The translations under genes and the position numbers were made by a program. The notes under the pieces were generated by a model. The model was not told the origin of the DNA, searched no databases, and worked only from the letters and a program-made list of their open reading frames with translations. Below, piece after piece: positions 47,442 to 56,374 of a stretch of 64,000 nucleotides of DNA. The stretch is from JAGTVG01 sp963820995 (GTDB lineage: Bacteria; Bacteroidota; Bacteroidia; Cytophagales; Cyclobacteriaceae), in contig CAWGCL010000004.1 of the NCBI GenBank assembly GCA_963820995.1, positions 372,001-436,000 of the forward strand, written 5' to 3'. Numbering within the stretch: position 1 is the stretch's first letter; each line of letters starts with the position of its first letter.

Positions 47442-47466
47442 AAAAATCCCGGCTTGCGGGATTTCA
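47442..47466 (-). terminator. Intrinsic terminator for the lysine-rich protein gene
   Basis: On the minus strand: AAATCCCG, 5-nt loop, CGGGATTT then a T-run of seven. It also overlaps the 3' end of the phosphodiesterase gene on the plus strand, where the U-tract is weaker. Confidence 0.7.
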
Positions 47467-47484
47467 TATTGAGATATATTATCC

Positions 47485-47841
47485 TTATGCTTCTTTTGAT
47501 TTTTTAGCCTCTGGCTTCTTGGCTGTTTTCTTTCGAGTTTTTTTAGTTCCTTCTACTAATTCCGGTTTTTCATCCTTGGCTTTTTCAACTTTTGCCTCTG
47601 TTTTTGGGGAGCTTTTCGATTCAACTACAACCTTTTCTTCCTTCTTAACTTCAGGTTTTGAAGCTTCCTCTGCTTTAGGAGTCTCCATTTCAGGTGCCTT
47701 CTTTACAAATGTGGATTTAATTTCTTCGATATCAATATTTTTCAAAGTAGGCTTTGCTGTCAACCTTTTAATAGCGGCTATTCTTTGTTTAGCTTTTACC
47801 CTATTTCTTAGGGCTTTTCTTTTAATTGTAGTTGTACTCAT
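47485..47841 (-). CDS. Lysine-rich basic protein with H1-like tail, unknown
   Basis: A 118-residue protein with a short basic helical head (STTTIKRKALRNRVKAKQR) and a long low-complexity tail of Lys, Ala, Glu and Pro with AKK-type motifs near the end. Composition resembles bacterial histone H1-like or ribosome-associated basic proteins, so nucleic-acid binding is a reasonable inference but unproven. The gene is monocistronic, with its own terminator and a -7 promoter element (TATATTTG at 47867-47874). Confidence 0.7.
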   Translation of the reverse strand: MSTTTIKRKALRNRVKAKQRIAAIKRLTAKPTLKNIDIEEIKSTFVKKAPEMETPKAEEASKPEVKKEEKVVVESKSSPKTEAKVEKAKDEKPELVEGTKKTRKKTAKKPEAKKSKEA

Positions 47842-47866
47842 TGTTCCCTTATTTAAAAACGAGGTG

Positions 47867-47874
47867 CAAATATA
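47867..47874 (-). promoter_or_regulatory. -7 promoter element of the lysine-rich gene
   Basis: TATATTTG on the minus strand, a perfect TAnnTTTG, 25 bp before the ATG. The -33 element is not clear. Confidence 0.5.
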
Positions 47875-48215
47875 ACTTATAAATGTAATAAATTAGCATT
47901 GGTCAGCCCTCTATTTGATAAAAAAATGGGAAATATCAATTGTTTCCATCTGAGATATTCTATTTGGAATTCATAAACTCAATTTTGAAAGATATTCCAT
48001 GATCTTTTTCCATATAAAATTCTATTCTTTTAACATGATATGACAGTAATTTTATGATTTTAAAAAAAATATTAACCAAAGTTGCTTTATCTGGAACCTT
48101 TTTTTAAGAAAAAACCTTATTAATAATAAGGGAGTACTATAATGCTTAGAATATTTATTCAGCAAATAGCTTACTTAATATTGAATATTGATATAAATTG
48201 CATTTAGAAAATTCT
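47875..48215. other. Non-coding gap with a 17-bp palindrome, upstream of cysE
   Basis: Very AT-rich, no gene seen. It holds the promoter region for the divergent lysine-rich gene and, at 48115-48131, the palindrome CCTTATTA-A-TAATAAGG. No clear -33/-7 pair for cysE was found, only weak TATAAATTGC just before the gene. No RNA gene is recognised. Confidence 0.6.
48115..48131. promoter_or_regulatory. Palindrome upstream of cysE (possible operator)
   Basis: CCTTATTA, A, TAATAAGG: 8-bp perfect arms around one base, about 85 bp before the cysE start. A dimeric regulator site is possible; no T-run follows, so a terminator is unlikely. Confidence 0.35.
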
Positions 48216-49034
48216 ATGAATATGGATGGAAAATTTATTGACAGATTGTATTCAACTCACAAGGAAATTGATCCACTTCCATCAAGATCAGCCATCTGTA
48301 AATTTACTGAGGGACTTTTAGATTTCTTATTTCCTCAGCTTACTGAAAGGAGTTTTAAAAGCAGGGAAGAGCTAAATGTTTATGCGGATATTTTGAAAAA
48401 TGACTTAAAAGTAATATTTCTAAATACTCAATCCTATTTGGATAAACCTGCCGAACAAATTGTAAATGCTTTTTTTAATGTTGTACCTGACATTTATGAT
48501 CAGTTAATTGAGGATGCCCAGGCCATCCATGATGGAGATCCAGCAGCCAAAAACCGTGACCAGGTCATCAGAACTTATCCTGGATTTTTGGCCATAGCTT
48601 CTTATCGGATTGGCCATGCATTTTGTCAAATAGGAGTTCCATTATTACCTAGAATATTAACCGAGTATGCGCATTCCAGAACTGGTATTGATATACATCC
48701 GAAAGCTAAAATCGGAACAAATTTTTGTATCGATCATGGAACGGGTATAGTGATCGGGGAAACCACCGAAATAGGGAATAATGTAAAAATATACCAGGGA
48801 GTTACTCTTGGTGCATTAAGTGTTAAGAAGGAAATGGCAAAGATCAAGCGTCACCCTACAATTGAAGATAATGTGGTGATCTACGCTGGAGCCACTATAC
48901 TTGGAGGAAATACAATAATTGGCAAGAATAGTATAATTGGAGGTAATGTATGGCTGACAGAAAGTATACCGCCCAATTCAAGAGTATATCATAAATCCCA
49001 GATAGAGGTTAGAGACGGTATTAATAGTATATAA
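48216..49034 (+). CDS. cysE: Serine O-acetyltransferase
   Basis: A 272-residue enzyme that makes O-acetylserine for cysteine synthesis. An N-terminal helical domain (about 1-140) precedes the left-handed beta helix of hexapeptide repeats: GTNFCIDHGTGIVIGETTEIGNNVKIYQGVTLG and GATILGGNTIIG. It fits with BshC, which uses cysteine. ATG at 48216 preferred over upstream TTG 48198. A cysK gene is not next to it. Confidence 0.95.
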   Translation: MNMDGKFIDRLYSTHKEIDPLPSRSAICKFTEGLLDFLFPQLTERSFKSREELNVYADILKNDLKVIFLNTQSYLDKPAEQIVNAFFNVVPDIYDQLIEDAQAIHDGDPAAKNRDQVIRTYPGFLAIASYRIGHAFCQIGVPLLPRILTEYAHSRTGIDIHPKAKIGTNFCIDHGTGIVIGETTEIGNNVKIYQGVTLGALSVKKEMAKIKRHPTIEDNVVIYAGATILGGNTIIGKNSIIGGNVWLTESIPPNSRVYHKSQIEVRDGINSI

Positions 49035-49106
49035 TAGATAATAGGTTTTGTAGAAATAGTTTTTTAAGAGGAACATTATATTTTTTTAATCCTAAATAAT
49101 AGCATC

Positions 49107-49505
49107 ATGGAAGAGCTCATGCAATTAATAGGTATTGTCAGACACAAAGGCCAAAGAAGTTTACAATTAGTAAATCAGAATTTTAGAAAGAAAGAAAAAT
49201 CCAAGGATAATATTCTTTATAATGGTCTTGTAAATAGAGAATATAAGAATGAACTAGAGGCAGCCAGAAAACTTTTTAAAACAGATCCTGGTAACCGAAA
49301 TTTCAGGAATACAAAGGCAAAATTAAAACAGAAACTTTTAAATAATCTTTTCTTTCTGGATTATCAGAAATCAGATTATACAGCTTATCAGAGCACCTAT
49401 TATGATTGTTTGAATCAGGTACATCAAATTAAAATATTAATAATGGAAGGGGCAAATTGTATTGCCATCAGGAAAATTCCGTCTATTAGTAAAGATAGCT
49501 ATTGA
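49107..49505 (+). CDS. 5' half of a frameshifted helical-repeat protein
   Basis: 132 residues in this frame, with MEELMQLIGIVRHKGQRSLQLV at the start, then LYNGLVNREYKNELEAARKLF and KAKLKQKLLNNLFFLD. This is a recognisable Bacteroidota family of long helical proteins of unknown function, usually about 500 residues in one frame. The frame closes at 49505 but the expected continuation (helical LVKIAIEFELFEIALESLTLI) runs in the +1 frame from about 49465. So this is probably the N-terminal part of one gene broken by a 1-bp insertion. Confidence 0.75.
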   Translation: MEELMQLIGIVRHKGQRSLQLVNQNFRKKEKSKDNILYNGLVNREYKNELEAARKLFKTDPGNRNFRNTKAKLKQKLLNNLFFLDYQKSDYTAYQSTYYDCLNQVHQIKILIMEGANCIAIRKIPSISKDSY

Positions 49506-50646
49506 ATTTGAGTTGTTTGAGATTGCATTAGAATCCCTAACTTTAATCCGGAACGAATATTCCCGGATGGGGAAATGTACTCCTTTGACTATATCTGAAA
49601 ATGATATCAGGGAAATTTTACCAATAAAGAAGATAATCGATCAATGCGAAAACATCTATTATGATACGCTTGTATTAATGAATAAGTCAATTAGTTCATG
49701 CGAAAAAATATTTGATGATATTCCCAAAAGAATAAATAAGATTGAAAAATTATCACGGGAATATAAATTACATAGACTGGATATTCTTGCCCAGAAATTG
49801 AAAATAGCCTATTTCACAGTTCAACAGAATCATTCTGGAATATTAAAGGTATGCTCATATCTCGAAAAAACATATCTATATAAGGATAATTCCAAAATTA
49901 AAGTTGACTTGAAATACAAAGAGATTGCTTTTATCAAGTTACATGCATTGTATGTGTTGAATAAATACGAGGAAGGAATAAAATATGCGTTTGATACATC
50001 CGCTATTTTTAAGTCCGGATACGATGACTGGTTCAGATTCAAAGAATATCAATTTCTGATATTAATGAAAGCGGGAAAATTTCATCATGCAACAAATGTA
50101 TTCAGATCAGTCAGGGTCAATAAAAACTACCACAAGATTGCTGATATTGATAAGGAAAGATGGACCATTTACAGGGTCTACCTTTTATTTGTTAATGACA
50201 GTAAGCTTGTAAAGTGGGGATTCGATTTGGAAAAATATAAAGAAGATGCACCGCGATTTGAAAAGGATTATCAAGGATATAACATAGCCACATTTATCAT
50301 ACAATTTTTATTATATTTCAGAGAAGCTGATGCTAAGAATTTAAAGATTAAATTAAACCAATTGTCTCAATTTAGTTCTGTACATTTAGATAAGAGACAT
50401 AATTATAGGAATAGTATTTTTATCAGAATGCTGGAAATAATAGTGGAAAAGAACTATGACTATAAATCTGTTTCAGAAAAGGGATCTAATTATCTTAAAA
50501 AGCTTAAAAAAACACAAATTCCTCCAGATTGGCATTTGGAACTTGAAATTATTCCTTATGATAAACTATGGGAATACATTATAAATATCCTGAAAACAAA
50601 TAAGTACTATCTTCATTACCGTTTTTATAATCTACATGAAGCATAG
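49462..50646 (+). CDS. 3' part of a frameshifted helical-repeat protein
   Basis: 394 residues, entirely helical, with TPR-like segments such as ALESLTLIRNEYS and FQFLILMKAGKF-type units, no signal peptide and no membrane helix. The frame carries the missing C-terminal body of the gene starting at 49107. The first residues from TTG 49462 belong to the overlap and are not the real start. Function unknown; it may be a cytoplasmic scaffold. Convergent with the nitronate monooxygenase gene. Confidence 0.75.
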   Translation: MPSGKFRLLVKIAIEFELFEIALESLTLIRNEYSRMGKCTPLTISENDIREILPIKKIIDQCENIYYDTLVLMNKSISSCEKIFDDIPKRINKIEKLSREYKLHRLDILAQKLKIAYFTVQQNHSGILKVCSYLEKTYLYKDNSKIKVDLKYKEIAFIKLHALYVLNKYEEGIKYAFDTSAIFKSGYDDWFRFKEYQFLILMKAGKFHHATNVFRSVRVNKNYHKIADIDKERWTIYRVYLLFVNDSKLVKWGFDLEKYKEDAPRFEKDYQGYNIATFIIQFLLYFREADAKNLKIKLNQLSQFSSVHLDKRHNYRNSIFIRMLEIIVEKNYDYKSVSEKGSNYLKKLKKTQIPPDWHLELEIIPYDKLWEYIINILKTNKYYLHYRFYNLHEA

Positions 50647-50734
50647 TTTCGATTTTGGGAATAAAAATATATTTGAATCATATTATGCCGTAGGGTTTAA
50701 CCTAAATTCAGTAGCCTTTTTAACAACAATTGGC

Positions 50735-51688
50735 CTAAGGTTTATAGTTCATATTGTTTATCCGCTTTTTGGCAATTAGGTATTCATTCCATATATCTCT
50801 TACAATTTCAGCCGCAGGTTTAATTTCGTCAATCATGGAAGCTGCCTGGCCGATTTCCAATTCTCCATTGCTGATATCGCCAAGGAACATGCCTTGTTTG
50901 GCCCTGCCTTTTCCAAGTATTTGTGACATTTCTCCAGGATCCGCACCATTGTCCTCAGCTAACTGAACGGACTTATAAAATTCATTTTTGATAAGTCGAA
51001 CTGGAATCAATTTCTTTAAAGAAAGTTTTGTGTCACCCTCCTTAAGGCTGATGACTTTCTTCTTAAAATCACTGTGGGCGGAAGATTCACTTGATGCGAC
51101 GAACCTGGATCCTATTTGAACACCTTCAGCCCCAAGTGCCATTACTGCAAGCATTGATCTTCCGGATACTATTCCTCCGGCTGCAATAACAGGTACATTT
51201 GTTTTATCTGCTACTTCCGGGATCAAGCATAAAGTGGTTGTTTCATCCTTTCCGTTATGACCACCAGCTTCAAATCCTTCTGCAACTATGGCATCAACAC
51301 CAGCTTCCTCGCTTTTTATTGCAAATTTCGTGGATGAAACAACATGGAGTACGGTTATACCTTTATCTTTTAATGCATTTGTCCAGGTTTTGGGATTTCC
51401 TGCAGAGGTAAATACAATTTGAACCCTTTCCTCTATTATCACTTTGATCTGGTCCTCAATATCAGAATATAATAATGGAAGATTCACTCCAAATGGTTTG
51501 GAAGTCGCCTTTTTACATTTGATAATATGTTCCCGGAGAACTTCGGGGGACATTGATCCGGAGCCAATTAATCCCAGTCCACCTGCATTACTAACAGCTG
51601 ATGCCAATCGCCATCCACTGCACCAAACCATACCAGCCTGTATAATTGGAAATTGAATATTAAACAAATGGCAAATTCTATTCATCAT
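50735..51688 (-). CDS. Nitronate monooxygenase family flavoprotein
   Basis: A 317-residue FMN-binding TIM barrel of the 2-nitropropane dioxygenase / FabK-like group. N-terminal FPIIQAGMVWCSGWRLASAVSNAGGLGLIGSG, then VVSSTKFAIKSEEAGVDAIVAEGFEAGGHNG with the conserved His, and PVIAAGGIVSGRSMLAVMALGAEGVQIGSRF for phosphate binding. It may be a nitronate monooxygenase or an enoyl-ACP-type reductase; sequence alone does not decide. Divergent from the ClC gene. Confidence 0.9.
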   Translation of the reverse strand: MMNRICHLFNIQFPIIQAGMVWCSGWRLASAVSNAGGLGLIGSGSMSPEVLREHIIKCKKATSKPFGVNLPLLYSDIEDQIKVIIEERVQIVFTSAGNPKTWTNALKDKGITVLHVVSSTKFAIKSEEAGVDAIVAEGFEAGGHNGKDETTTLCLIPEVADKTNVPVIAAGGIVSGRSMLAVMALGAEGVQIGSRFVASSESSAHSDFKKKVISLKEGDTKLSLKKLIPVRLIKNEFYKSVQLAEDNGADPGEMSQILGKGRAKQGMFLGDISNGELEIGQAASMIDEIKPAAEIVRDIWNEYLIAKKRINNMNYKP

Positions 51689-51773
51689 TTGACTGGATTA
51701 TATTATGAAAATATTTCGTGAATCTATTTAATAAGATGCAATTATATCTAGCTTATCGGTTAATTTTACACAT

Positions 51774-53543
51774 ATGATTTCAAGAGATTTCATTTCGAAA
51801 TTACTTATTTGGCGGATAAAGCATATTAAGAGCCCCACCTTCGTAATTGTACTGAGCGTAGTAATAGGTGTTCTTGCTGGTTTAGCCGCAGTAATCTTAA
51901 AGAGAACCGTCCATTTCATACAGTATATTCTAAAAAGCGGATTTCTTCCTAATTATGCATATTTTATCTATCCTCTGATCGGGCTTATACTCACGATAAT
52001 TATATCAAGATATATTTTTAAAGAAAAAATGGGTCATGGAATAACCGATATCATATTTGCCATTTCCAAAAAATTAAGCCTTGTCAAACAAAGTAAGATA
52101 TACAGCAGAATGATTACCAGTGCGGTCACTGTGGGCTTTGGAGGTTCTGTTGGGCTGGAGGCCCCAATTGTTGTAACCGGATCTGCTATCGGATCGAATG
52201 TGTCAAGGTTCATGCATATGAACTATAATCACAGGACACTTCTAGTAGGGTGTGGTGCGGCTGCCTCAATTTCTGCTATCTTTAATTCTCCAATCGCTGG
52301 CGTAATTTTTTGCTTTGAAGTTATATTGACACAAATTACCATAAAAGGATTTATCCCATTATTGATAGCTTCTGTTTCAGGATCTATCGTCTCACTGGCA
52401 TTATCAGGAGAAGAAATATTATTCTCTTTCGATCTGCAAGATACTTTTAAAGCTTCTGATACGCCATACTATATCTTATTGGGCATCGTATGCGGATTTA
52501 TTTCATTATACTTTACCAAAATGATGTATTTCATTGAGCAGAGAATTATAAAAATTAAGAATTATATAGGAAGAGGACTATTAGGCGGGATTCTCCTTGG
52601 TGTCATTATAATTATTTTACCACCGATATACGGGGAAGGCTATGATACTATAAAAGCATTATTGAATAACAATGAAAACAATATACTCGCTAATAATCTG
52701 TTTATGTCCGATAGCAATAACCTAGTAGTATTCGGGATATTTCTTGTCGGAATTGTCCTGATCAAACCAATTGCTACCGCGTTAACTATTGGTTCAGGGG
52801 GTAGTGGTGGAATATTTGCCCCTTCACTCTTTCTGGGAGGAATAACAGGTTATTTAAATGCACTTACGATCAATAATATTGCCGGTTCGAATATCGTAAG
52901 TCTTTCGAATTTCACACTTGTTGGCATGTGTGGTGTAATGAGTGGCGTACTTCATGCCCCGCTTACCGGGATTTTCCTAATTGCAGAAATTACAGGTGGC
53001 TATACCCTGTTTGTTCCATTAATGATCGTATCGGCAATATCATTTATTACAATATCATATTATGAAGAACATTCATTATATACTAAAAATTTAATAGAAC
53101 GGGGAGATTATAATCCTTATGATAAGGATAAGCAGGTATTAAGTAATATTCCACTAGACAAATTGATTGAAAGGGATCTTTTAACCATTGAACCTGACAG
53201 AAAACTTAAACATTTGATAAAGGTGGTGCGAAAATCAAAAAGAAATATTTATCCTGTCGTAAGCATAGATAGAATTCTTGAAGGAATAATCATGCTTGAT
53301 GATATTAGGGAAATTATGTTTGACGAGGAAGCACAAAAAATAACTGATGTCAAAAGTTTAATGCACAGACCTCCAGATACGATAAACTTAAATGATAGTA
53401 TGCATCAGGTTATGAGAAAGTTTGAAAAAACCGGTGCATGGAATCTGCCAGTATTGTCAGATGGTAAGTATGAAGGTTTTCTTTCAAAATCTACCATTTT
53501 TAATGCATACAGGAATAACCTAAGGAGAAAGAAATATGCCTAA
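51774..53543 (+). CDS. ClC-type chloride channel/antiporter with CBS pair
   Basis: A 589-residue protein with about 10-12 membrane helices and a C-terminal CBS pair (about 450-585). The selectivity motifs are recognisable: MGHGITDI (GSGIP position), VGLEAPIV (GREGP position, with the gating Glu kept), and SGGSGGIFAPSLFLGG (GxFxP). Presence of the gating Glu suggests H+/Cl- exchange more than a channel. The gene is followed by a 398-bp non-coding stretch with DnaA boxes. Confidence 0.93.
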   Translation: MISRDFISKLLIWRIKHIKSPTFVIVLSVVIGVLAGLAAVILKRTVHFIQYILKSGFLPNYAYFIYPLIGLILTIIISRYIFKEKMGHGITDIIFAISKKLSLVKQSKIYSRMITSAVTVGFGGSVGLEAPIVVTGSAIGSNVSRFMHMNYNHRTLLVGCGAAASISAIFNSPIAGVIFCFEVILTQITIKGFIPLLIASVSGSIVSLALSGEEILFSFDLQDTFKASDTPYYILLGIVCGFISLYFTKMMYFIEQRIIKIKNYIGRGLLGGILLGVIIIILPPIYGEGYDTIKALLNNNENNILANNLFMSDSNNLVVFGIFLVGIVLIKPIATALTIGSGGSGGIFAPSLFLGGITGYLNALTINNIAGSNIVSLSNFTLVGMCGVMSGVLHAPLTGIFLIAEITGGYTLFVPLMIVSAISFITISYYEEHSLYTKNLIERGDYNPYDKDKQVLSNIPLDKLIERDLLTIEPDRKLKHLIKVVRKSKRNIYPVVSIDRILEGIIMLDDIREIMFDEEAQKITDVKSLMHRPPDTINLNDSMHQVMRKFEKTGAWNLPVLSDGKYEGFLSKSTIFNAYRNNLRRKKYA

Positions 53544-53941
53544 ATTGTATTTATTCCTTAGACAGATTTGGAAGCAATAAAATCCTTCATTTTAATTATC
53601 AAATCAACAGGCATATTGACAATTTTTTGCATAACTCTGTCATTATGAGGGAGTTATCCACAGGAATTTAATTTTTTAATTTTATTATAAATCACTGATA
53701 ATCAGCACATTGTGCAATAATAAAAAAAAAGTGTGGATAAGTTTGATAAATTGTGGATAAAAAATTTGCTTTTTTTAAAATAATAATATTGGCCCTATTC
53801 ATTGTGAATTTTAAAATAAAATTTCAATTATCGGGTCATTTTTATAGTATTTATTAAAATGTAGAAATATAATTTAAAGACAGTCTCATAATCCTTTTAC
53901 GGTAGGATCAAATTCCATATTTTTATTAAAAATTATCACCC
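53544..53941. other. Candidate replication origin: DnaA-box cluster in AT-rich gap
   Basis: A 398-bp non-coding gap. It contains three perfect DnaA boxes: TTATCCACA at 53654-53662 (plus) and TGTGGATAA at 53732-53740 and 53752-53760 (the reverse complement; 20 bp apart start to start). Between them lie an A/T run (53664-53691, only A and T after the first base), the palindromes CTGATAATCAG (53695-53705) and GCACATTGTGC (53705-53715) sharing one base, and an A-tract (53722-53730). All genes from 53.9 to 62.6 kb point away to the right, while genes to the left have mixed orientation. dnaA itself is not in the window. The same boxes could instead be a DnaA-regulated site. Confidence 0.6.
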
Positions 53942-56008
53942 TTGATTAACCGGACCTTAAGAATACGGATTTCATTCATTCTTGGGGTCATCAGTTTTTT
54001 GCTGATGGTTACTTCAGGATTAATGCTAACTTTCTCACAATCAAATAATATTCCTACCGGAATACCTATTTTTCTGCCGTTTCTATCCTTTATCATATTC
54101 TTCATTTCTTTATATGTCTTTTACCATTACCACTTGGGGAGATTAAAAAATGCAAATTTACAGGATTTATTATGGAAGGTGTTTGTCACGGGTTTAATAG
54201 CAACCATTTTATCATTTGGGTTAAAACTATTTGAGTTTTTATTCAGAAATCATAAAGTGGGTGAAAATCCATTGTTTATTAACTTTATATATTTTCTTAA
54301 CCTGGGATTAATTTTAGCCTTCCTGTTATCGACTTTTGTTGTATGGGAAAGATTTATCTTTTATCAAAAATCCAAGAGATTAATATATTCCTGGAGATCT
54401 TATATTTATCTACTCCTGATTTCACTGTTTTTAATCTTCCTGCAAATCGGCTATGATGATCCTCTATTTTATATTTTCATTGGATTATCTGTCTTAATTA
54501 GTATTTATTTTTCGGTTAATTTAAAATGGGTAGCCTATCTTAATTACAAACAAAAATGGAAAGGCATATTGCTTTTTTTATTGATAGTAGCTTACCTGGA
54601 TATTATTTTACAAATCACATCTTTGAGTTATTCAAATGAACTTTTGGTACTGGATCTGTCAATGAATATTACCACTCTTAGCATATTTATTTTTGTATTC
54701 ATATATGCCATAACTTCTGTTCTTGTATTGTTATTTAATTTACCTACCTCCTCAGTATTTGAAAAGAAGCTTGAGGAAATAATTAATTTTCAACGATTAA
54801 GTCAGTCCAGGAATACAGGGAAAAACAAAGAGGAGGTTTATGAGATTTTGCTTGAAAGTTCTGTTAGTGCCGTTATGGCCGATGCTGCATGGCTCGATGT
54901 AGATCAATCTGGAATTCCTGAAACCAAACAACTCCGATACAAAATAAAAAAGGAAGATATTCTTGATGTTCAGGAACACATTCCAAAAGGAAAAATCAAA
55001 AAGTTACTAAGCACTGATCCTGTTAAAAATCTCAAAACAAATCGATACATAGCCTCAATAAGAGATTACAAGTACAGGTCTATATTGGTTTTCCCGATAT
55101 TTATTCAAAATGATTCTCTTGGTACCCTGAATCTTTTAAAGGAAATCAGTGATGGTTTCAATGATGAGATGATCGATATCATAGGTACCTTTATTAACCA
55201 GGCATCTATATCGATCGAGAATTTTAATCTGATAGATGCAGCCGTTGAAAATGAAAGGTATACGAAAGAATTAAATATTGCTAAAACTGTTCAAAGAAAT
55301 TTACTGCCGGCAGTACTCGAAAAAAGTGATTTCTTTGATATCATTGGATTTTCAGAATCCGCGGATGAAGTTGGAGGTGATTATTATGATATATTCAAAA
55401 TTAATGAAGACAAAACCATAATTATCATAGGTGACGTCTCTGGAAAAGGAACTTCAGCGGCCTTTCATATGTCTCAATTAAAGGGAATATTTCATAGCCT
55501 AGTACAATTGCAATTAACTCCTAAAGACTTTTTAATTTATGCTAATAATGCATTGGCTAAAGGATTAGACAAAAATTCCTTTATTACGGCCGCATACTAT
55601 ATAATTGACAGAAAAACCGGGACAATAGAATTTTCAAGAGCAGGACATTGCCCTACACTATATTATGATGAAAGCAAGAATACTGCAAATTATTTTTATG
55701 GAATTGGTCTCGGACTAGGTATAATTAGAAACAATGAATTTTATAGATACGTTAACATAGATAAGATTAAATACAATCCGAAAGATATTTTGGTTTTATT
55801 TACAGATGGAATTACTGAAGCCAGAAACAATAATCAGGAAGAATTTGGATATGATAGACTCAAAAATTTAATTGTTGAGAATGCTGCGTTAACCCCGACA
55901 GAAATTAAAGATGCAATAGTACAGGCCATGTATTCTTTTTGTGGAACGAATGTGCCGGAGGATGATTCAACATTAATTATAATAAAGTTTAATGAAAACA
56001 GAACTTAG
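53942..56008 (+). CDS. RsbU-like PP2C phosphatase with membrane sensor and GAF domain
   Basis: A 688-residue protein: seven or eight membrane helices (about 1-265), a GAF-like domain (about 280-430), and a SpoIIE/PP2C phosphatase domain (about 450-685) with ADEVGGDYYDIF, GDVSGKGTSAAFHM and LFTDGITEARN. It would dephosphorylate the STAS protein encoded just downstream. Start is TTG 53942; no in-frame ATG lies before the first helix. It is the first gene of a three-gene operon (phosphatase, STAS, kinase) of the partner-switching type and is 25-400 bp from the candidate origin. Confidence 0.93.
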   Translation: MINRTLRIRISFILGVISFLLMVTSGLMLTFSQSNNIPTGIPIFLPFLSFIIFFISLYVFYHYHLGRLKNANLQDLLWKVFVTGLIATILSFGLKLFEFLFRNHKVGENPLFINFIYFLNLGLILAFLLSTFVVWERFIFYQKSKRLIYSWRSYIYLLLISLFLIFLQIGYDDPLFYIFIGLSVLISIYFSVNLKWVAYLNYKQKWKGILLFLLIVAYLDIILQITSLSYSNELLVLDLSMNITTLSIFIFVFIYAITSVLVLLFNLPTSSVFEKKLEEIINFQRLSQSRNTGKNKEEVYEILLESSVSAVMADAAWLDVDQSGIPETKQLRYKIKKEDILDVQEHIPKGKIKKLLSTDPVKNLKTNRYIASIRDYKYRSILVFPIFIQNDSLGTLNLLKEISDGFNDEMIDIIGTFINQASISIENFNLIDAAVENERYTKELNIAKTVQRNLLPAVLEKSDFFDIIGFSESADEVGGDYYDIFKINEDKTIIIIGDVSGKGTSAAFHMSQLKGIFHSLVQLQLTPKDFLIYANNALAKGLDKNSFITAAYYIIDRKTGTIEFSRAGHCPTLYYDESKNTANYFYGIGLGLGIIRNNEFYRYVNIDKIKYNPKDILVLFTDGITEARNNNQEEFGYDRLKNLIVENAALTPTEIKDAIVQAMYSFCGTNVPEDDSTLIIIKFNENRT

Positions 56009-56032
56009 TTTTTTTAATAGCGTAATAAAACC

Positions 56033-56374
56033 ATGATTACTATTCAAACAAATAAGGAAGAAGATTTTTATATTATTAAAGTTAACGGTGATGTTGACGC
56101 CAGTTCGTCTATTCACTTAGATAATAAAATTGGGGAAATAATTAAAACCGAGAAGAAAATTCTCGTGGATTGCAATGACCTTCAATATATTTCTTCCGCT
56201 GGCCTCGGGGTATTTATGTCATATATTCACGAAATGGAAGAAGGTGAGATAAAAATGGTATTATTTGGATTAGGGAATAATGTTAAAAATGTTTTTCACA
56301 TACTTGGTCTGGACCAGTTAATAAATATGGTTGAAACCAAAGAGGATGCTAAGAATTTAGTCGATGCAATATAA
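56033..56374 (+). CDS. STAS domain anti-sigma factor antagonist (RsbV-like)
   Basis: A 113-residue STAS protein. The phospho-acceptor Ser lies in DLQYISSAGLGVFMS (about 56). It would bind and sequester the adjacent RsbW-like kinase when dephosphorylated. It overlaps the following gene by 11 bp, and follows the phosphatase by 24 bp. The final output of the switch, usually a sigma factor, is not encoded here. Confidence 0.93.
   Translation: MITIQTNKEEDFYIIKVNGDVDASSSIHLDNKIGEIIKTEKKILVDCNDLQYISSAGLGVFMSYIHEMEEGEIKMVLFGLGNNVKNVFHILGLDQLINMVETKEDAKNLVDAI

Noticed and set aside
47519..47875. 118-codon plus-strand ORF
   Set aside because: It mirrors the lysine-rich gene; its Phe/Ser-rich composition is the expected reverse of AAG/GAA codons.
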